NCBI RefSeq assembly: GCF_015706575.1 | Contig: NW_024037074.1 | Span: forward strand, 27,145,334-27,209,333 | Direction of reading: 5' to 3' | DNA length: 64,000 nucleotides | DNA from: Patiria miniata | Taxonomy: Eukaryota; Echinodermata; Asteroidea; Valvatida; Asterinidae | Shown here: positions 58,446 to 64,000 of the stretch, piece after piece | Position numbering within the stretch: position 1 is the stretch's first letter | Layout of the letters: each line of letters starts with the position of its first letter | Position numbers and translations under genes: made by a program | Notes under the pieces: model-generated | Seen by the model: the letters and a program-made list of their open reading frames with translations, nothing else | Told to the model about the DNA's origin: nothing | Database searches by the model: none

Positions 58446-58604
58446 ATCACATAAGCCTGTATTGTCTTGTATGTTCTTTTTGTTGAGGTAGGGAAAACGC
58501 CATATGTTATGCAAGAAATATTAATGTGCATATTTTAATGTGGTTTGAAATAATTTTTCAGCAAATTAAAAAAAGTACAGCAGCGCAATTCCATTGTGTT
58601 CGAG

Positions 58605-58612
58605 TATAAATA
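58605..58612 (+). promoter_or_regulatory. Candidate TATA box (TATAAATA)
   Basis: CGAGTATAAATAAGCAGAGG lies about 375 bp before the start codon of the NTF2-like gene, with CTATCAGCC about 30-40 bp downstream as a possible initiator. Confidence 0.45.
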
Positions 58613-58984
58613 AGCAGAGGCTGCGCTCAAATGTTGCGCTCTATCAGCCGTTGTTCGACATACGTTTGACGAAGTTGCGCACACATCAATAAAATAACTT
58701 GGAGAGTGCAATTTCTCAGGATTGAGAATTCATATTGACGCATCACGATCGTGAGAGGTAAAGATATTGGTAGTTAAACAGTTGCGCGCAGGCGCAACAT
58801 ACGTGGTGGACTAACTGCTGATCGACCAATGTTTCTCGATCAAGCTTGCCCTATGTACTAAATAGTTCACTTCCCCCAGGAACGGGTTTTATTCTGCTTG
58901 ACGGAGTTGGAACCGCACAGACAGTCTTGAGCGCAAGTAAAACATTTTTGATTTAAACAACTACGACACCAACCGGTACAAACG

Positions 58985-60323
58985 ATGTATCCTATCTTTC
59001 GGTATGCTTTTCTGGCCGCTGGCATACTGATAGCGAGTTCAAAAGCTGAAGGTTTGTACAATGGGACCTTAAACGTTAATTGAAAAGTTCGTGTTAAAAA
59101 GTCGACGCTGTTATGCACTTTATGTGAATCAATCATCAATTTGAACCATTTTGTGTTTCAATCACCGTTTACAACAAACCTACCGGTTATTCCTCTTTTT
59201 AGAATTGCCAGGGAAAATTCTGTTTCGCAGTGCTTACAAAAACTTTCCGTTATTCCGTTGCAAGCATCGTTACCAACACGAGAAGACTAACTGTTATATG
59301 CAAATAAATAATTTGTTTGCAGTTGCATTTGCTTTATTATATCATGTTGTGGTCTTGTTTACATTTAGATGATCAAGAAGGAAAGTTGATAGAAACATAA
59401 GTATGTATTGTCTCGTACATTTGGTCTTTTCAAGATAACGTGACGGCAAAAATTAACGCGGAGAGTGCGAAATACATCCAGCTCTGTGAAAACAACGACA
59501 TTGACGGCGTCCTCGATTTGTTTACCGATGACCTGATTGTCATGCAAGAAGGGTACCCCACTGCCATAGGGAAAAACGGTAAGCAGTTTTTTGTTTGTTT
59601 CAGTGTTTTAAAGCGACATATTATCTCAATGACTTATTGTTTCCCGTGTGCCCCCAAAAATGCCATTTCTAACGTCAGAAGCCCTAGAAAGATGTTAATA
59701 TTTGGCAATCTTACAGTCGGCACATGATCTCCCAGGTGTGGGTGTTTTTTTTTGGATTGAAGTTGGAAGCAGAAAATAAAAATACTTCAAATTTGGTGTG
59801 AAGATACAGACATCCGTGTTTTGTACATTATTGCAAAGTCAATACAATATCCAACAATCCACAAAACGATGCAAAGTGGACGGAGGGGCGAAAGTATTCA
59901 ATTGTGTTTCATTTTTCCCATAGATGCAAAGCAATACTTCTCATGGATTAACGATGTCAAGACGATGACCATCGACACTAAAGAAGGTCTCCGCTGAACA
60001 GCTGCTCGGGAGATAACTTCGTCTTTGAGCGCACGGAAATTAAGTCCATCAGCAGTACAGATCAAGTCAGCAAAGGAAAGTCAGTACATTGAAAACTGTG
60101 TTTATTAGGATGGTACTAAATTTCGAAATCCGGTGCGAATCCAGTTGACTTCAGTTAAGGCCGTAATATTCCAGTACTAGATAATCTGTCACACAGACAT
60201 ATCATGATTGACCTGTCTTTAATTTTGATTTGTTTTTCTTTTCTCTCTTTTAGGAGTTTGGCTATTTGGAAGAAAGTTGGTGACAGTTACAAGATGTACA
60301 CCCACATGTACAACTCTGACTAA
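58985..60323 (+). CDS. Secreted NTF2/SnoaL-like (DUF4440-type) small protein, four exons
   Basis: Exons 58985-59051, 59435-59578, 59924-60079, 60254-60323, all with GT-AG borders and matching phases; about 144 aa. Exon 1 encodes a signal peptide (MYPIFRYAFLAAGILIASSKAEG). Exon 2 has DNVTAKINAESAKYIQLCENND and LDLFTDDLIVMQEGYPTAIG, the helix and first strands of the cone-shaped NTF2 fold. Exon 3 has DAKQYFSWINDVKTMTIDTKE and GDNFVFERTEIKSISS. Exon 4 ends LAIWKKVGDSYKMYTHMYNSD, the usual family C-terminus. Exon 3 changes frame twice: one extra base near 59990 (GAAGGTC) and one near 60008 (CGGGAG). Both could be sequencing errors, or the copy may be dying. A TATA-like box lies upstream, and two broken copies of exon 1 flank the gene. 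The ligand or reaction is unknown. Confidence 0.68.
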
Positions 60324-60989
60324 GGTAACGATACATTCGTAACGCAAGTGCTAAATTGACGTGAAATTAATTCAGAAGTAAAACTTATAGTGATTTACTC
60401 GTTACACAATTTTAGTGCACCACTTATACATGTATAAATGGATCTCTAATCATTGCGTTCAAACACCCCAGCCTCCCCATTGTGGACAATTCTGTATCTG
60501 ATACTGCTTTGCACTTATGTAATTAGAACAAATTTGGAAAAATGAATAAATTATAGAAACAAGCGCAGGACCTGTGGGATGCCTAACCGGTATTACATTC
60601 CAAATTGTTGTTACAGTTTATCTATCAGATTTTCAAAATAGTTGGTTTCTTATTGGGCTTTATTTGGGGTCTTGGTTTTTAATAACGACTATATTATATA
60701 AAAGATCATTTTGGCGATAGATATGCGTCATTTCAGGTAGCGATTTAAACATCTTAAATGTTAAAGTATTCTCCGATAAGTGGTACAGGGATTAAAAAAT
60801 AGGTTTTTAAACTTTTCTTTGTTTAACACAAATATTTGAAGTTAAGATATTAAACATGTCTTCATTAAATTATAAAGGTTTAATCTGTTCAATCTTCTGC
60901 GTGTGGGAATACTGTGCGGCGTAGACCTTCGTTTTCAGCTACTTTTCACAGTTTATGTTTCAGTAAACAGAAAACTGTTTGATCGAGAC

Positions 60990-61065
60990 ATTCCCGGCAC
61001 AATCCCGGCCACTAGCATACTACTGATAGCCAGCTCAGTTTATGTTTTGTACAATTTTACCTGAA
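60990..61065 (+). pseudogene. Second relic of the NTF2-like first exon
   Basis: 'ggccactagcatactactgatagccagctcag' followed by 'ttttgtacaattttacctg' resembles exon 1 and its donor side at 59015-59065; no start codon remains. Confidence 0.4.
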
Positions 61066-61329
61066 AAAGTAAAGTTCGTTTTTGACAGAATATTGCTGCA
61101 AGTGCTATGAATTTAAAAACTCATGTTGAAAACTTGAAGCTGTCGATCGACAATTTGAACTGAACTAATTTTGTGTAGGCCTATCAATATCGTTTACAAC
61201 ATTGGTATATGTGCATTAAACGAAATATAATTTGATCGATAAATTCTCTACTTTTCAATGTTGGTGTAAAGTGTTATATAACTGCCAACTACATCGGCTA
61301 AGGCAACCTTTTGCTACACGCGAATTGTC

Positions 61330-61460
61330 AGCTTGTACTAATGACTCCCTGATCGACTGCGTGAGTGACTGCCGCACTGACTGACTGACTGACTGACTGA
61401 CTGACTGACTCCCCTACCTCCCCGACTCCCCGACTGACTGACTGACTGACTGACTGAGTT
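61330..61460. repeat. GACT/CCCCGACT microsatellite with conserved leader
   Basis: The leader 'agcttgtactaatgactccctgatcgactgcg' is followed by (GACT)n and CCCCGACT units. The same leader and array occur at 63862-64000, so it belongs to a dispersed or duplicated repeat and not an isolated slippage tract. Confidence 0.85.
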
Positions 61461-61599
61461 ACCCAGCATGACTAATGTCATAGCTTTGACTTTAGGAGCT
61501 AGCAGCACTAAGTACACCTTGTCTTGATTTGAAATGTAAATGTAAGTTTGAGTTGGGAAAATACAATATAGGAGTTTCTCCATGAGCCTTGCCTAATCA

Positions 61600-62150
61600 A
61601 CATGGTTTTATAAGCACAATCGGCCTGATAGCCCTGAGGAGTAAGTTTGAATTTCCAAAAACATCCACAATCTGCGTAAAAATGTCGGGGTTTTGGACTT
61701 TGTTACACATTCGAAGCTAGGAACAGCGACCACATTGATGCCTGTTGTAGTCTTGTGAATACTACATATTGGACTGTACATGTTCATCCGTAGGTCATGA
61801 GTTGGAATCCCACTGGGTATTTTTGGCTGTTTTGGCAACTTGCCGAAACAGCCCGATTGGGATGAAACTTGATTTGTACCTAGACCGGGAGGTGTTAAAG
61901 ATGTAAATTGAAGTGATGTCATGATGACGTTATCACATGACATGTGGCCTACATTAATGGTGCATTTTTCTAAGGCCTATCAAAAGAACTATAGGTCCGA
62001 TTTTGCAGTAGCTTGGTATGTACCTACATTGGGATGTGCAATAACTATCAGTGTATAACATGACTTGAACATGCATTAACAAAATGCCGAAACATAACAA
62101 AAAAGTCCGAGAGCCTTACTTGCAACTCAAAGTGCTTCGATATATGTTGA
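61600..62150 (+). repeat. Possible SINE relic joined to a CRE-palindrome unit
   Basis: GGTCATGAGTTGGAATCCCA near 61793-61812 resembles a tRNA B-box region. It is followed by 'gtgatgtcatgatgacgttatcac' and 'gtccgattttgcagtagcttggtatgt', related to the repeat at 3480-4150. Otherwise no gene. Confidence 0.35.
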
Positions 62151-62329
62151 GTATGTTGTTATTAATAGGCCTAAATGATATGATTTTATTCGATCACAAG
62201 TGATCATAGGCAAATATTAAAGATTTAGTTCCAGTATGCTCTTTTAATAGCTGGTTGTCTTATACTGTGTAGTAGGCAAATAGTTTGTTTCGCATGCCTG
62301 TTTTACAGTAGCCAAAAAAAAGAATCAAA

Positions 62330-62577
62330 ATGAAGACTTGGTGGTGGCTACAATTTGTATTAATCTGTTCATTACTTTACGCGTGAGTGTCACTCCTTGG
62401 TATCTACTACCGTACTGCATATCATCCCTATAACTGCTTTGCGTATCCTAACAGTAGCGGTTGCCTGTCACTTTGTTGATTGCGACTATACTATCAGGGA
62501 GTTACTGACGATACGAAGCAGATATTTAGTGTGTGGAGACAGGAAGACAGCGAGAAAGCCTGGAAAGCATACCACGG
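62330..62577 (+). CDS. Possible secreted-peptide gene start (signal-peptide exon plus second segment)
   Basis: 62330-62382 encodes MKTWWWLQFVLICSLLY followed by a strong donor (GC|GTGAGTGTC) and preceded by an acceptor-like TTTTACAG. 62455-62577 is bounded by CCTAACAG and GG|GTAAGA and is open as VACHFVDCDYTIRELL and YLVCGDRKTARKPGKH. The two do not join in phase (the first leaves two bases, the second needs one), so either a small exon is missing or the second segment is not an exon. YLVCG recalls an insulin B chain, but the cysteine spacing does not fit. Family unknown. Confidence 0.3.
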
Positions 62578-62599
62578 GTAAGACAAACCTAAGTTGAAT

Positions 62600-63860
62600 C
62601 TACTTTCTTTCTTTTTTTATTTGATTAGGTTTGTTGGTGTGTAAGATCTGAGGAGGTTAATAAATAATGGTGCAATTTTTGATATCTTTGTGTCAGTGTT
62701 GTATAAAACATGCTAAATGATACACGAGGCCAATTCGCAGGTTATATAAATACACATTTTTTTTCTCGAAAATTGGCAAATATTTGGAGCTGCAGGTACG
62801 ACTTGACTCGGGTACGACCTGACTTGGGTGCGACTTGACTGGGGTGTACATTTTGGGGTACGAGTTAATTCGGGAACGAGTTTAATAACTCGAGTACGGG
62901 TTGACCCATTTCCCTCCCATTAATGCAATTTATCAGCGTATACAAAAGTCTAATATGATGATAGATTCATTATGTTTTCTCATATCTTACCATTATTGAA
63001 ATTTTTTACCAATATTGTGTGAATACTCATGGTGGAAAACAGTATAACGATTTAGTTTGTGTTGGAAGAGCAAATATCAACCAAATTTTTCCTCAAATTC
63101 AAATTCTTTTCCCAAAAAAATGATACCGTAAGTCTTGTAACAACAACAAGAAAAGTAAAATTAAAAAAAAAAACATGCACCTAGTCCCCGAGAAGAACGC
63201 TACCAATAGTTGTTTTCACGTACTCTGGTGTAGTATGGCTTCATTTATTCCGATTGGCTACTGTTATAACAAGTACATGTAATGGGTTTGTAATTTGGAA
63301 CAGGCAGATTTTAATTATCAACTAACGTCATATGTTTTAATGTAACTTGCAAATACATTATTATGCCCAATCCTCCTGAAAAATAACTGTCCCTTCTCCA
63401 TATTGCGTATTTTCATTTCCAATGGGACACTTCAGGTTTGGATGGTTACAAGTATTTCACACTTAGTTTGAACAGGTTCGGATGATACGATCAATTGTTT
63501 TATTCTAGTATACCCATTCATAAACAAACTTTGAAATAACTTCCAGTGTTGCAAATGCATCAGACTATTCCGCACTTTGTAAACTCAACAAGATGGTTTT
63601 TAGACACATCGGCAAATCCAATATTATAATTAGATAGAGAAGCAAGTAGTAGCATTAAGCAGATTGCCATCGGAACAAGGATGATTAACAAAGTAGAGGG
63701 GATTGTCCTCTGTATCGTCATCAACTAAGGAATGAGTCGTAACCACTGAGGCACGAGCAAAACTGGTAATTAGCTTTATCGTAGGATGGAAAGATATGAG
63801 TTATGACCTGCGTTGATTGCCGTAAGGCCAACCATTATGGTCGTTTATAAAGGCGCATTT
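62600..63860. other. No gene seen; short GGTACGACTTGACT-type repeats
   Basis: 62790-62900 has four or five loose repeats of 'gggtacgacttgact'. The rest is AT-rich, unrecognised DNA. Confidence 0.5.
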
Positions 63861-63861
63861 C

Positions 63862-64000
63862 AGCTTGTACTAATGACTCCCTGATCGACTGCGTGAGTGA
63901 CATGCCGCGCTGACTGACTGACTGACCGACATACTGACTGACTCCCTCCCCGACTGACTCCCCGACTTACCTCCCCGACTCCCCGACTTACTGACTGACT
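63862..64000. repeat. GACT/CCCCGACT microsatellite, second copy
   Basis: Same leader and repeat types as 61330-61460, running off the window end. Confidence 0.85.

Noticed and set aside
62330-62577. Insulin-like peptide
   Set aside because: YLVCG is suggestive, but the cysteine spacing does not fit a B chain and the exon phases do not match.
1-64000. LTR or other virus-like elements and LINE reverse transcriptase
   Set aside because: No reverse transcriptase, integrase, capsid or paired long terminal repeats were recognised in any frame; long repeats here are segmental duplications or TIR elements.

Overview
The window looks like animal genomic DNA, most likely from an invertebrate deuterostome (echinoderm, hemichordate or cephalochordate). 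The evidence is intron-split genes, tandem CYP2-type cytochrome P450 genes, tRNA-derived SINEs with an invertebrate-type core, and dense non-autonomous DNA transposons. The exact taxon cannot be read from the sequence. No virus-like element, rRNA gene, intact tRNA gene or CRISPR array was seen.

Layout. (1) Three paralogous P450 genes lie on the minus strand: copy A (1-2929, cut by the window start), copy B (33337-36261) and copy C (43510-47949). B and C each assemble into five exons totalling 1497 nt (498 aa), with all the P450 signature motifs. They sit in duplicated units carrying the same old SINE upstream, CRE-palindrome repeats (A and B), a ~500 bp upstream repeat and a recurring block with a conserved splice-donor-like site. 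B and C and their 3' flanks are near-identical; their first two exons differ more. (2) Copy A is followed upstream by a 4.9 kb terminal-inverted-repeat element (5556-10454) whose arms are arrays of TACCACA/TGTGGTA. (3) A large nine-exon gene (13787-22430, minus) encodes a zinc-finger, DUF6729-like, DDE-transposase-like protein. Its second exon carries a 72-bp-type tandem repeat that is open in all frames and slips frame at G/C runs. The reading has three apparent interruptions downstream. (4) 22.4-33 kb and 39-43 kb are gene-poor and full of duplications and MITEs. They include a 2.2 kb hAT-like insertion (29107-31316) whose empty site survives in the duplicate. (5) 50-57.4 kb is a two-copy tandem duplication of the P450 upstream region. 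(6) The right end is single-copy and holds a small secreted NTF2/SnoaL-like gene on the plus strand (58985-60323) with two apparent one-base insertions, degraded extra copies of its first exon, a possible signal-peptide exon at 62330, and GACT microsatellites.

How the genes relate: the P450s would be ER-bound monooxygenases in an expanding detoxification or steroid-type cluster. The DUF6729-like gene has no visible link to them and may be a DNA-transposon gene or a host gene derived from one. The most distinctive signals are the frame-agnostic repeat in that gene, the uncharacterised DDE-like architecture around it, and the TGTGGT-array transposon.
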